Part shown: piece after piece, positions 39,401 to 48,200 of the stretch
Numbering within the stretch: position 1 is the first letter of the stretch
How the letters are laid out: every line of letters starts with the position of its first letter
Source: Planctomycetota bacterium
Lineage (GTDB): Bacteria; Planctomycetota; J058; JAJDCQ01
Direction of reading: 5' to 3'
DNA length: 64,000 nt
NCBI GenBank assembly: GCA_029260755.1
Contig: JAJDCQ010000073.1
Span: forward strand, 1 to 64,000
Position numbers and translations under genes: made by a program
The notes under the pieces: model-generated
What the model was told of the DNA's origin: nothing
Seen by the model: only the letters and a program-made list of their open reading frames with translations
The model's database searches: none

Positions 39401-40164
39401 TCAACAAGTCGCTCGAGCTCGACGAGAGCAACGCGGAGGCGTTCTTCTACCGCGGCAAGGCGCGCCATCACATGCAGCGCTACGACGACGCCTACGACGA
39501 CTACTCGAGCGCGGTGAAGCTCGACCCGACCTTCGCCCGCGCCTTCGCGAACCGCGCGACGATCCGCGTCCGGCGCGAGGATGTCGCCGGGGCGAACGGC
39601 GACTACGACAGCGCCCTCGCCCTCGATCCCGAGAACCAGGACCTCACCTTCAACATCGGGCTCTTCCACTACCGGACGCGCGACTACCAGCGAGCGATCG
39701 ACCGGGTCCGGAGGGCGATCGACCTGGCCGAGGACGCGGCGGCCTGGCCGAACGCGGCCCAGGCGCGCACCGTCCTCGCGGCATCGCTCCTGAACGTGAG
39801 CCCGCCGGATCCCGACGGAGCGATCGAGACCCTCACCGAGGCGATCGACATCGACCCCGCCTACGCCAACTCCTACTACTACCGATACCAGGCGTGGGAG
39901 CGGAAGGGCGAGCTCGAGAAGGCGCTCGAGGACCTCCGGACCTACACCCGCTACGAGCGCCAGCCGACCCAGGTGGCCCGCGTGCAGCCGGTGATCCAGC
40001 GCCTCGAGGCGAGGATCGCCGCCGCCGCCGACGGCGGCGAAGACCCCGGAGCCGGCGAGACCGCCGGAGCTGGCGAAGGCCCCGACATCGACCAGCCGGG
40101 CGTCACGCCGGCCCGGCCCACCCCGAGGAAGCGCAAGCCGATCTGGCCGCCGCCGCGCGGGTAG
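36493..40164 (+). CDS. Membrane TPR protein with RTVE-type threonine repeats
   Basis: This protein is up to 1223 residues long. Residues about 35-100 resemble the N-terminal domain of type II secretion ATPases (LLADGVITEDQLAE, HVLLKKGYVERDVLEETL). A small Cys cluster follows (CDGCEARYD, CPCGG). A disordered acidic region (150-560) carries five (F/H/R)RTVE(I/V/L)(E/D) repeats. A transmembrane helix (about 571-592) leads to a long TPR domain (605-1170; for example YDDAYDDYSSAVKLDPTFAR). GTG 36550, with GGAGG ten bases upstream, may be the true start given the promoter position. The kinase gene follows 103 bases later. The repeats are candidate phosphothreonine sites. Confidence 0.82.
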   Translation: MMVPRRAGSPRAAGGGPVRVNGPNDPAPTTADQDGVDEACAEALLADGVITEDQLAECRRLREQLTVRYPGLRIAHVLLKKGYVERDVLEETLASISGVDESVEEPIRAAGGLVAICDGCEARYDATGRNVGEAAGCPCGGTITVYDEGESPFDSYESYESDYDSDSAPPSEPLPSDDGFAMFRTVEIEPDEIAGAFPGGGPIGPPPGAPEPPGSDVGFEAPSESEPGSDDGSLFEPPPPEAGAGAADIQHRTVEVDEEEIVAGANPMHRTVELESGEIDGSAAMHRTVEVDEHEITADAMDGMRRTVELEPDGAGGWRPEPPAPLPPPALDAEGATVLLGPGSAGQIDESLLAMESGGLVQPEVESGLHAAPTVRGQLESGAWEPEPSGGWEQDAPRGLEENVGGLSETLEAFAPVESSDDAIDGDSSLGGSIDVSDLMGDPDEQTQRTGAPGGSGYGSRPAMMGPGMGAPGGSGIEGSGPVFSDDPDLAPTVEMDGPAGMAGLPVRSETDDHGWDDTRAGSDTGPRSETADSDPPPFEGWGDSESDSDFDATGSGVVVAAKTGGGGAKLAVALVVFVILLGAAGFIGWTMHVSSVVDGSLAAGSDAFRRGDWQAAYDAYRTVVDYQPDHPEASARLVEAEQRLAALRRREERRVASRERDDRANAAIAEASSKAEPSEAAATIDKAILADGESGRLYLERARAARRVGRQKQERGASQDAQARFTGAENDLRIAYDLLKTERAEIDKDIADLAEDDPTAEEDRAMAAVIGQLLAETVLERSFILEFDRGRKREALKEAERVRDESGEPWTVAYADGRAALEERDYKTAGRKLRTVIEARPEAPEPRLLRAQANIGLGRVEKATEDVDAARAEAPLLGRPVALSAWLALVRDDVAAAISESEQAVKLAPRDPLARMIRGQAFEANDQPEKARPEYDFAIEYDPTDAYALFLRGRLRVEREDYYGALPDLNKSLELDESNAEAFFYRGKARHHMQRYDDAYDDYSSAVKLDPTFARAFANRATIRVRREDVAGANGDYDSALALDPENQDLTFNIGLFHYRTRDYQRAIDRVRRAIDLAEDAAAWPNAAQARTVLAASLLNVSPPDPDGAIETLTEAIDIDPAYANSYYYRYQAWERKGELEKALEDLRTYTRYERQPTQVARVQPVIQRLEARIAAAADGGEDPGAGETAGAGEGPDIDQPGVTPARPTPRKRKPIWPPPRG
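37039..37430 (+). repeat. Five dispersed RTVE threonine motifs
   Basis: Within the cytoplasm-facing disordered region, FRTVEIEPDEI, HRTVEVDEEEI, HRTVELESGEI, HRTVEVDEHEI and RRTVELEPDG occur at about residues 183, 251, 269, 286 and 304. Three of the copies, at 269, 286 and 304, are preceded by Met. Spacing is irregular but the motif is strongly constrained: Arg before Thr, acids after. That fits a basophilic kinase site read by an FHA domain. Confidence 0.8.
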
Positions 40165-40267
40165 GACGGGGGGTCGCGGTCCGGCTCGCGACGGCGTGGC
40201 GGCTCCCCTGTTTGCGATCAGCGAGCGTCAGCCACTACGATGCCTCTCCTGACGGAGGCCATCGATC

Positions 40268-43200
40268 ATGGCGCCTACCCTCGTACAATGCTGGCGCTGT
40301 CGTGCCCAGTGGTACCACACAGGTAATCTGGTCTGCGCGAGCTGCGGATCGACGGAGGTGTACTCCGTCGCAGTCCCCGCGGCCGCCCCGCCCCCATCGC
40401 TGCCGGCGCCATCGTCGCCTCCTGCCCCTCCCCCTCCCCCTCCCCCTCCTCCTTCTCCTGTCGCTCCGCCGCCGTATCCCGCGCCCGGCGCAACGGCACC
40501 TTCGATGACGGCCTTTCACGGTGGCGCCCCAGGCGCTCCGCCGCCTCCTCCGCCGCCTCCTCCGCCGCCTCCTCCGCCGCCTCCTCCACCGCCTCCTCCT
40601 CCTCCGCCGCCCCCCTCACCTCCTCGGCCATCACGACCGGCCGCAGCTCCGAGCCCCTTGCCGTCTCGGGATGGGGTCACCGCATCGCCGCATTCAGCAG
40701 CTCCGGTCGCGGGTGGGCGCGAGCTCGGCGGGGGACGCGACTCGGCACGTGTTCACGAGTTGACTCCGACGAACGAGGTCGTTCGCCCCAGTTTGTCACA
40801 GATCCTCACGTCACCGACGGTGCCGCTCCTCGCCTGCTTCGCCTGTCGCAAGACGTTCCGCGTGTCGGGCCACGAGCCGGGGAGCGACCGGCGCTGCCCG
40901 AGCTGTAGCGCGCCGCTCAAGCACGTCGCTCGGGATGCCCTGATCGGGGCGACGGTTGGCGGCTGCAAGATCGAGGCGGTGATCGGACGCGGAGGCATGG
41001 GGACGGTCTATCGGGCGACGCAGACCTCGGTCGGGCGTTCGGTCGCATTGAAGATCCTGGATCCGAAGCTCTCATCCGAGGCGTCGTTTCGAGCCCGTTT
41101 CGATCGCGAGGCCCGCGCCGCGGCTGCGGTCAGTCATCCCAACATCGTGTCGGTGTTCGACGTCGGAGAAGATGAGGACGTCAACTACCTCGTGATGGAG
41201 GTTGCCGCAGGGGCGAACCTCGACGTGTTGCTGCAGGACGAGAAGCACCTGTCGGAAGACGAGGCGCTCTCGATCGTGCGCCAGGTGGCGGACGCTCTTC
41301 AGCATCTCGAGCCGCTCGGGCTCGTCCATCGAGACGTGAAGCCCTCGAACATCATCTACGACAGGGAGGAAGGACGAGCGAGGCTCGCCGACTTCGGCCT
41401 CGCGCGGCCGATCGCCGACGACCAGGTCGCGGTGACGAAGACCGGCGTCTCTCTGGGCACGCCGTACTACATGTCACCCGAGCAGGTGCGCGGCGAGAAG
41501 CAGCTCGATATCGCCACGGACGTCTATGCGCTGGGGGGGACTCTCTTCCATCTGCTCACCGGCGAGGCGCCCTTCGATGGAGAGAGCTCGGCGGTCGTGA
41601 TGTCGAAGCACCTTCGCGCTCAGGTGCCGAACCCTCGACGAGTCCGGCCCGCCGTCTCCGCGTCCGCGGCGAAGCTCGTCCGGAAGATGATGGCGAAGAG
41701 TCCCTCCGCGCGACCGAGTCCCGCTCAGGTCGTCAGCATGGTCGAGACGATCGAAGGGGGGGACGCTCTCGAGTCTGGCTCCGAGCGCCCACGCGCCACG
41801 TCGAGCCGTCGGCCGAGGCCAACGGGCGCGACGCGAGCCACCAGTCGACCCGGGAGTCAGAACGCCATCATGGCCGGGGCTGTCGTGGGCGGAGCGCTGT
41901 TGCTCATCGTCGCCGTGGTCGCGACATCCGGTGGCGAGAAGGCGACCGAGCCGGCTCCCGAGGCGCCCGAGATCGCCTCCGGTGAAGCCGCCACGCCCGA
42001 CGACTGGGTCTCGCCGGTCGACGAGCCCGTGGGTGACGATCCCGTCGCCGCTCCGCCCGAAGTCGAGGAGGTCAGGGATCCGGCTCCAAGCGCCGCTGAT
42101 CGGCCAGTCGCCGTCGAGGAAGAGGAGGAGGCCCCTCCTCCGCGGTTCGATGTGCCGGTTGCTCCCGAGCTCGGTGTGGGCTCGGGCGCGGCGGGGACGG
42201 TCGTGGTGTCCGAGGATGAGGATGGAGAGGAGGATCCCGGGGGCGAGGACGCCGATGAGGACTCCGAGGACGAGGAGTGGAGACCCCCCGGATCGGCGGA
42301 CTCTGCGGAGGGACCCCTGGGCGGTCAGCAGCCGCTCGCGCCGGAGGCGAGCGGTGCGGCCGAGCTGCCGCCAGGTGACCCGAGCAAGCCCGACCCGGAG
42401 CCACCCGAGCGTCTCGCTCCCGAGCCTTTCGACGTGCCAGTCGCGCTGCCGCCGCTCCCGGTGAATCGTTCGCTCAGTGCGCGGGATGTGGCGTCGCTCG
42501 TGAAGACCTACTTGAAGGACGAGTCGGAGCGCGTTTCGATCATCGAGCGCCTACGAGCGGCCGACCGAGAGCATCTGACGTCACCTCTTCACTCCGCAAT
42601 CGGTCGCGCTCGGACGAGAGAGGGCGCCCTCGAGCTCGCCATCCTCCTGCGCGTTCCGGGGCTCACGCGAAGCGTGAAGCGCCTCCTGGAGGACGAGAGG
42701 CTGCGCCTCGCGGTCGTGACGGTTCTCGCCGAGGCGGGCGATGAGGACGCCGCGCGGTTGCTCGTGGAGCGCTGGGAAGCGACGGACGACCCGGCGGAGG
42801 CGAAGATCATCGAGGAGGCGTTGAATCGTCCCGTGCCCTACTTCTCGGCGCTGGAGGACTTGAAGGAGGCCATGGAGGGGATGGAGCCGACCGACCGTCG
42901 GCGATTCGTGGCGGCGAAGATCCTCCAGAAGCAGATTGGTCTCGCGAGCGAAGTTCCCGAGGGGATCATTGCCGGGTGGAGCGAGACCAGGAAGTCGTTC
43001 GCTCTCTACGGCGTTCGCTTCGCGATCAAGGGTCTCGATCTCTTCGAGCAGGGCGGCTGGGAGGGCGAGGGTCGTCCCGTCGGAAAGAACCGCCTTCTCC
43101 AGAGTGGAGAGCAGTACATTCTCAAGCCACTTCCGGAGCAGATCCAGGAGGGCAATCACTCGCTCGTGATCCGGCTCCTCGTCGTCGAAGGCGACGAGAC

Positions 43201-43510
43201 CACGATCTCCTTCGTCGGAGACCAGGGAGTCTGGAGGCCGACACTGGAGGGCGATCTCTGGGTGACGCGGACCGGCGGGCAAGTCGAGCTCACTCATCCG
43301 GCCGTTCGAAGGCGATGGGTCGAGATGTCGTTCGACCTGACCGACAAGAGCGCTCCGGGGCGTCGCTATCAGAGGCAGATTCGACTCATGGTCGACGGTC
43401 GTCCCTACCTCGACGGAAACATGGTTCACAACGGCAGGCTCACCGAGTTGAGGCTGCTGGCCGGCAATTCCACGGTCGTCTTCGGCGGAGTCGAGCTCCG
43501 TTCGAAGTAG
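40268..43510 (+). CDS. Ser/Thr protein kinase with zinc ribbons, poly-proline tract and C-terminal sensor region
   Basis: This 1080-residue protein starts with a zinc ribbon (CWRC, then CASC), then a long Pro tract (about 45-120) and a second ribbon (CFACRKTF, RRCPSC; about 190-215). The kinase domain (about 228-495) is complete: IGRGGMGTVYRA, Lys in VALKIL, LVHRDVKPSN, ADFGLAR, GTPYYMSPEQ. A transmembrane helix (about 534-556) and an acidic linker precede HEAT-like helices (about 735-890) and a C-terminal beta-rich domain. GGAGG precedes the ATG. Third-position GC looks weaker than in neighbours. It probably phosphorylates the upstream TPR protein (inference). Confidence 0.92.
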   Translation: MAPTLVQCWRCRAQWYHTGNLVCASCGSTEVYSVAVPAAAPPPSLPAPSSPPAPPPPPPPPPSPVAPPPYPAPGATAPSMTAFHGGAPGAPPPPPPPPPPPPPPPPPPPPPPPPPPSPPRPSRPAAAPSPLPSRDGVTASPHSAAPVAGGRELGGGRDSARVHELTPTNEVVRPSLSQILTSPTVPLLACFACRKTFRVSGHEPGSDRRCPSCSAPLKHVARDALIGATVGGCKIEAVIGRGGMGTVYRATQTSVGRSVALKILDPKLSSEASFRARFDREARAAAAVSHPNIVSVFDVGEDEDVNYLVMEVAAGANLDVLLQDEKHLSEDEALSIVRQVADALQHLEPLGLVHRDVKPSNIIYDREEGRARLADFGLARPIADDQVAVTKTGVSLGTPYYMSPEQVRGEKQLDIATDVYALGGTLFHLLTGEAPFDGESSAVVMSKHLRAQVPNPRRVRPAVSASAAKLVRKMMAKSPSARPSPAQVVSMVETIEGGDALESGSERPRATSSRRPRPTGATRATSRPGSQNAIMAGAVVGGALLLIVAVVATSGGEKATEPAPEAPEIASGEAATPDDWVSPVDEPVGDDPVAAPPEVEEVRDPAPSAADRPVAVEEEEEAPPPRFDVPVAPELGVGSGAAGTVVVSEDEDGEEDPGGEDADEDSEDEEWRPPGSADSAEGPLGGQQPLAPEASGAAELPPGDPSKPDPEPPERLAPEPFDVPVALPPLPVNRSLSARDVASLVKTYLKDESERVSIIERLRAADREHLTSPLHSAIGRARTREGALELAILLRVPGLTRSVKRLLEDERLRLAVVTVLAEAGDEDAARLLVERWEATDDPAEAKIIEEALNRPVPYFSALEDLKEAMEGMEPTDRRRFVAAKILQKQIGLASEVPEGIIAGWSETRKSFALYGVRFAIKGLDLFEQGGWEGEGRPVGKNRLLQSGEQYILKPLPEQIQEGNHSLVIRLLVVEGDETTISFVGDQGVWRPTLEGDLWVTRTGGQVELTHPAVRRRWVEMSFDLTDKSAPGRRYQRQIRLMVDGRPYLDGNMVHNGRLTELRLLAGNSTVVFGGVELRSK
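40536..40616. repeat. CCTCCGCCG-type microsatellite encoding poly-proline
   Basis: A run of CCT/CCG triplets encodes about 25 consecutive prolines in the kinase N-terminal linker, following an earlier Pro-rich run near 40425-40455. Such a tract is prone to in-frame length change and should form a rigid polyproline II rod between two zinc ribbons. Confidence 0.85.
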
Positions 43511-43548
43511 GCCCGCGTCTCCGCTTCCGAGATGACGCCCGTCGTCGG

Positions 43549-44898
43549 CTACCGAATCGTCGGCATCTCCCCGACGGGTCCCGGCGCCCGCCAGGCGTCC
43601 TCGGGCATCATCGTCCCGCGGTAACTCTTCGGCACGAGCAGGACCGCGGTTTTCCGGACGTCCCCGTCCTCGATCCCCGTCGCGATGAGGCAGAGGCGGC
43701 GCCACGCGCTCTCCGCGATGCGGCACCGATAGCGGCGGAGCCGGAGGACGCTGCCGAGCTTGTAGCCGGCCTTCGCTCGCGGCATGTGCGAGGCGAGCTT
43801 GGCGGGGTCGAGCGCTCGCAGGTCGTCCCCGATCAACTCGACGATCTCCTCGCGTGATGCCTGGTCGAGGAGGTCGGTCGAGGGCACGTCGAGCGATTGC
43901 CCGCTCCTGGCGAGGTAGAGGGTCGGCAGTCGGTGAAGCGTGATCTGGAACTCGAGTCCGACCGTCTCGGCCGCGGCGTCACGGTCGCCGGCTCGCATCT
44001 GCTCGTGGGCGAGGCGCAGTCGGAGCGGCCAGTCGTCCGGTCGAGTGGCGACCGAGCGGGCGAGGTCGCGGAGGCGCTCGTCGATGGAGCCGACGTGGCC
44101 GCCGGCCGGGGCGCCCGGTCGTGCGGGGAGCGGCGCCGGCTCGACGCGCGGCATCGTGCCGCTCAGCTTGGTCGGAAAGCGATCCGACTCGAGGTCGGGG
44201 TCCTTCACGGCGTGGTCGAGCAGCTGCTTGAGGCGCGGGAGCTTTCCGTTCGAGAGCTCGATCGCGCGCGGCAGGATCCGAGCCATGCCGGCGTCGTCGT
44301 AGGTCTTCGGCGACCGGGCTCGTCTCGCGACGACCATCTCGAGAGCGGTCGTCGCCCGATTCGCCGGGGTGAACGCGGTCTCGACGGCGGTGAGCAGCTC
44401 GCGGGACAGGCCATAGTTGCTCGCGTCGTCGAGGGGGCAGGATCCGAGCCGCCTCGTCGCGCGCCACTTCGACTCGTCGAGGAACGGGTGAGGCGCGAAC
44501 GGCTGCTCCCAGACGCGGGAGAGACCGACCGAGAGCTTCGCTCCGCCCTTCCCCTCGACCACCAGGTGGAGCCTCGCCTCGTAGTCCTTGCGGCTCCTCA
44601 GGGGCAGGGCGCGGAGGTGCGTGGTGCGGTCCGCGTAGCCGATCGACGTCCACGGGACGGCGTGGGCGAGCGCGACCGGGTCGAGAGCCTCGAGGTCCGG
44701 GCGCAGGACAGCCTCGAGCTCGGCGCGGTCGACCGACGCGTCCTCGTCGTCGACGACGTCGAGGGTGAGGATGAAGCGAAGTCGGATGTCGAAGCGAACA
44801 CCCGCTCCGGCGCACGCTCTCGCCCAGTCGCCGCGGTCGAGGCGGACCTTGGCCCTCTCGAGCCGATCGAGGAGGTCGTTCGTCTCGGGGGTCGCCAC
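43549..44898 (-). CDS. Unknown protein with an internal duplication
   Basis: This is a 449-residue soluble protein. Two segments are recognisably related. The first, around residues 60-115, has ALDPVALAHAVPWTSIGYA then LRALPLRSRKDYEARLHLVV. The second, around 355-410, has ALDPAKLASHMPRAKAGYK then LRLRRYRCRIAESAWRRLCL. Between them lie a helical region and a Pro/Gly linker (PAPLPARPGAPAGG). No family is recognised. It starts with GTG 16 bases after the small TPR gene and is the last gene of the FHA-TPR-unknown operon, so it probably works with the FHA protein. Confidence 0.68.
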   Translation of the reverse strand: MATPETNDLLDRLERAKVRLDRGDWARACAGAGVRFDIRLRFILTLDVVDDEDASVDRAELEAVLRPDLEALDPVALAHAVPWTSIGYADRTTHLRALPLRSRKDYEARLHLVVEGKGGAKLSVGLSRVWEQPFAPHPFLDESKWRATRRLGSCPLDDASNYGLSRELLTAVETAFTPANRATTALEMVVARRARSPKTYDDAGMARILPRAIELSNGKLPRLKQLLDHAVKDPDLESDRFPTKLSGTMPRVEPAPLPARPGAPAGGHVGSIDERLRDLARSVATRPDDWPLRLRLAHEQMRAGDRDAAAETVGLEFQITLHRLPTLYLARSGQSLDVPSTDLLDQASREEIVELIGDDLRALDPAKLASHMPRAKAGYKLGSVLRLRRYRCRIAESAWRRLCLIATGIEDGDVRKTAVLLVPKSYRGTMMPEDAWRAPGPVGEMPTIR

Positions 44899-44914
44899 GG
44901 ACGGATTCGCTCGC

Positions 44915-45262
44915 CTACCCGCCCGCGTCGATCGCCCGGTCGACGAGCTCCTTGAGCTCGAGGAGCTCGTTCTCGGCCTTCGCGTCGCCCTTGCGCTTCG
45001 AGGCCGCGAGGCCGTCCTCGATCGTCTTTCGCGCTTCGTCGAGGCGACCCTCGTCGCGGTGGATCGCCGCGACGTGGTAGAAGGCGTAGCCGTAGTCGGG
45101 GTCGATCTCGATGCACTCGCGCAGGAGCCGGATCGCCTCGTCGGGCTCGGCGCGCCCCTTGTGCTCCATCGCGAGGGCGTAGCGCGGGAAGGTGTTCTTC
45201 GCGTCGCTGTCGGCCATGGCCCGGAGCTTCGCCATCCGGGCCAGCGCTGCGTCGTCGCTCAC
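44915..45262 (-). CDS. Small TPR protein
   Basis: This is a 115-residue protein with two to three tetratricopeptide units (RYALAMEHKGRAEPDEAIRL, FYHVAAIHRDEGRLDEARKT). It starts with GTG at 45262, preceded by AGGAGAG about seven bases away; upstream sequence in the same frame shadows the FHA gene and is rejected. It lies 32 bases after the FHA gene. Such mini-TPR proteins act as adaptors; its partners are probably the flanking gene products (inference). Confidence 0.82.
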   Translation of the reverse strand: MSDDAALARMAKLRAMADSDAKNTFPRYALAMEHKGRAEPDEAIRLLRECIEIDPDYGYAFYHVAAIHRDEGRLDEARKTIEDGLAASKRKGDAKAENELLELKELVDRAIDAGG

Positions 45263-45294
45263 GCGCTCTCTCCTGGGGATCTTCGATCTTCCAT

Positions 45295-48200
45295 CTAGGT
45301 CTTCGGTTTCAGCAGGCGCGGCAGGTCGTCGACCGCCTCGCGCAGTCGCCGCCACTTGCTGAGCGGCAGGGCGCCGCCGATCACGAGCTCGGCCACGCCG
45401 GCCCGGAACGTCGTCCCGGGGTCGGCGAAGGCGGCGCGGACCTCGGCGGCGCGCGTCTCCTGCGCTCGCTCGACCAGCCTCACGTACACCTGGCGGAGGG
45501 TGGGGTCGTCGAGCCTCTCGTCGCGCGACTCGATGTAGAACCAGAGCGACACCCGCGTGCCGCCGCCGAGCTGGATGAAGACGTCGCCCTCGAGGACGAA
45601 CGTGCCTCCGGCGCCGAGCGGCTCGCCATTCACCGTCGTGTTGCCGCCTCCGCGCCGGGCGATCAGCCGGAACGCGCCGTCGCTGCCGAAGGCGATCGCG
45701 ACGTGGCTGTCCTCGATTCCGGGCGCCTCGATCCGGATGTCGGCGCTCGGCGCGCTCCCGATCTCGAGCGTCTTCTTCTCGATCGGGAAGATCCGTCGCG
45801 TCTTCGGCGCGAACACGAGCAGGCGCGCCTTGTACTTCGCGACCGCCTCGTCGGCCTTGTTCGCGTCGGGCGCGAGGGCGGCCGTGTCGAAGAACTTCGT
45901 CATCGGCGGCGCGGCCTTGGGCCGGCGCTTCAGATAGAGAACGAGCGTCGTCACCGCGAGGCCGGCCATGAACGTCCAGCCCGCGTTTCCGGTGCCGCCG
46001 AGCGCGTTGACGATCCGCGAGACGAACGTCGCCGCCTCGGCGGGCCGGTCGGCGACGTCGATCCCGTAGGTCTCGAGGAGCTGGCTGAGGACCGGGCTCG
46101 CCACGGCGAAGAAGCCGGCCGCCTTGGTCGCGGTCTGGGCGACCGAGCGGGTCGGGATCGGGATCTTGTCGACGACCTTGCCCTCGTAGTGGAGCTCGAC
46201 GTAGGCGTCGTCGAAGTCGCCCTCGGCGATCGGCGTGACGTGGAAGCGACCCTCGGCCATCGCCGGGCGCGTGTCGACGTCGAGCTCGGGCGGCACGACG
46301 AGGCAGCCGGGGATGTGGGGAACGACCTTCACGAACGGGTCGCTCTCCTTGATCTTGAGACGCGTCTTGCTCTGCACCTGCTCGACCGCCTCGGCGACGA
46401 TCTTCTCGACCTCGTGGAGGCTGAAGATCACGAGCATGGGGAAGGTGCGGTTGGGGTTCATCCGCGACCACCACCGGACCGTCGTCCGCCGCTCGTACGA
46501 CTTCACGACGCGGGTGCCGCGGGCGCCGGTCTTGGTGGCGGCGGCGCCGCCCTTGGTGAGCTTCGCGTCTCTGTCCTTGCTCTGCTCCTGCATCTTCTCG
46601 ATCGCGGCGCCGGCCGCGCCGATCGCCGCGCCCGCGGCGGCGCCGGCGAGGTCGGCCGCCGCGCCGAAGAGGGCGCCGATGCCGGGGCCGCCGCCGCGGG
46701 CGGCCTGCATCCTCGGTGCGGCGGCGACGGCGAAGCTCCGCTCCGCGGCCGACGAGCGGCGACGCGAGGCCGTCGGGCGCGGCGGCGGCGGCGGAGCGGA
46801 CGCCGGCGGCAGCGCGGCCGGCGCTCCGTAGGGCGCTCCGTAGGGAGCGCCGCTCGGCGCCGCCGACGGGAGGTCGGGCCCCGACGCGCTCATCGCCGCG
46901 CGCGCCCGGGCGACCTGGGCGAGCACCTCGGGCGATGGACCGGGCGCGCCTCCGCCTCCGCCGGCTGCGCCGGGCACCGGCTCCCCGGAGCCGGGGGGCC
47001 CGTAGCCGGCCTGGGGCATGCCGAGGCTGGCCGAGAGCGAGCCTGACGGCAGGGCGCCGATCGGGCCGTCCATCAGGCTCCGGAACGTCGGTGGCGCGTC
47101 GGCCTCGTCACCGAACGGGTCGGCGCCGAACGGGTCGTCGCCGAACGGGTCATCGCCGAACGGGTCGTCGAAGGCGACCGGCGCGACGGAGAAGTCGTCC
47201 GAGGCGAGGTCCGCGGGCGCCGCCTGCGCGGGCGCGCCGAAGGGGGCGGCGGGCGGCGTCGGGGTCGCCGCGAACGGGTCGAGGCCCGACCATGCGCCGG
47301 CCTCGGCAGGCGGGGGAGCGTCCGCGCTCGGCCCTTCCGGCCACGAGAGATCCGGCTCGGGCTCGGGATGCTCCTCCTCCACCTCCCCGGGCCCGACGGC
47401 CGCGTGCACTCCGGTGTCCGACGCCATGAAGGCGCCGGTGTCGGCGGGGGATGGCTCGGGCTCGCCGGCGCCATCGAGGAGGAACTCGAGGTCGTCGAGG
47501 GCGTCCTTCTCGGAGCCGACCGGGGCGCCCTCGTCGATGGCGAGGTCGTCGTCGGGCTCGTCGAAGTGATACGTTCGGTACGCGACCTCCTTCTTCGCCT
47601 CGTTCCGCGGCTCGGACCGTTCGCGCTCCTGCTTCGCCGCGTCGTCTCCGTCGCGGCGTCGGTCCTCGCTCGCGCTCTCGTCCTCGTCGTCCTCGTCATC
47701 GACATCGAGGTCGACGTCGATGTCGTAGAGGGCGAGGAGCGCGTCCTCGATCGCGGACCGATTCGCGACGACCGCGATGATCCGGTCGCGACCGAGGATG
47801 AACCGGAGCGCCTCGAGCCTCTCGGGCGACGGGAGCTCCTCGACGGCGATGACGAGCGCGCCGCCGTCGAGCCGGATCGGGACGAGCCGATGCTCGGCCG
47901 CGACCGCGCCGTCGACGAGGGCGATCACCTCGGGCGGGATCGCGTCCCCCTCGAGCAGGTCGTCGAGGTCGATCGAGATCTCCGGGTCGGCCGCGGCGTC
48001 GTCGCGCTCCTCGAGGCGGAGCACGCGCGTGTCGTACCCGCAGATGCGGATGATGTCGTCGGCGCGGATGGCGATCGTGCGCGCGTTCGGCCCGAGGGCG
48101 ACCTCGACGCCATCGCGGACGATGTGAAGCGGCTCCGCGCCGCCGAGATCGTGCAGTCGCCAGCGGCCCCGGTCGAAGACGAACCGGGCCCGCCTGCGTC

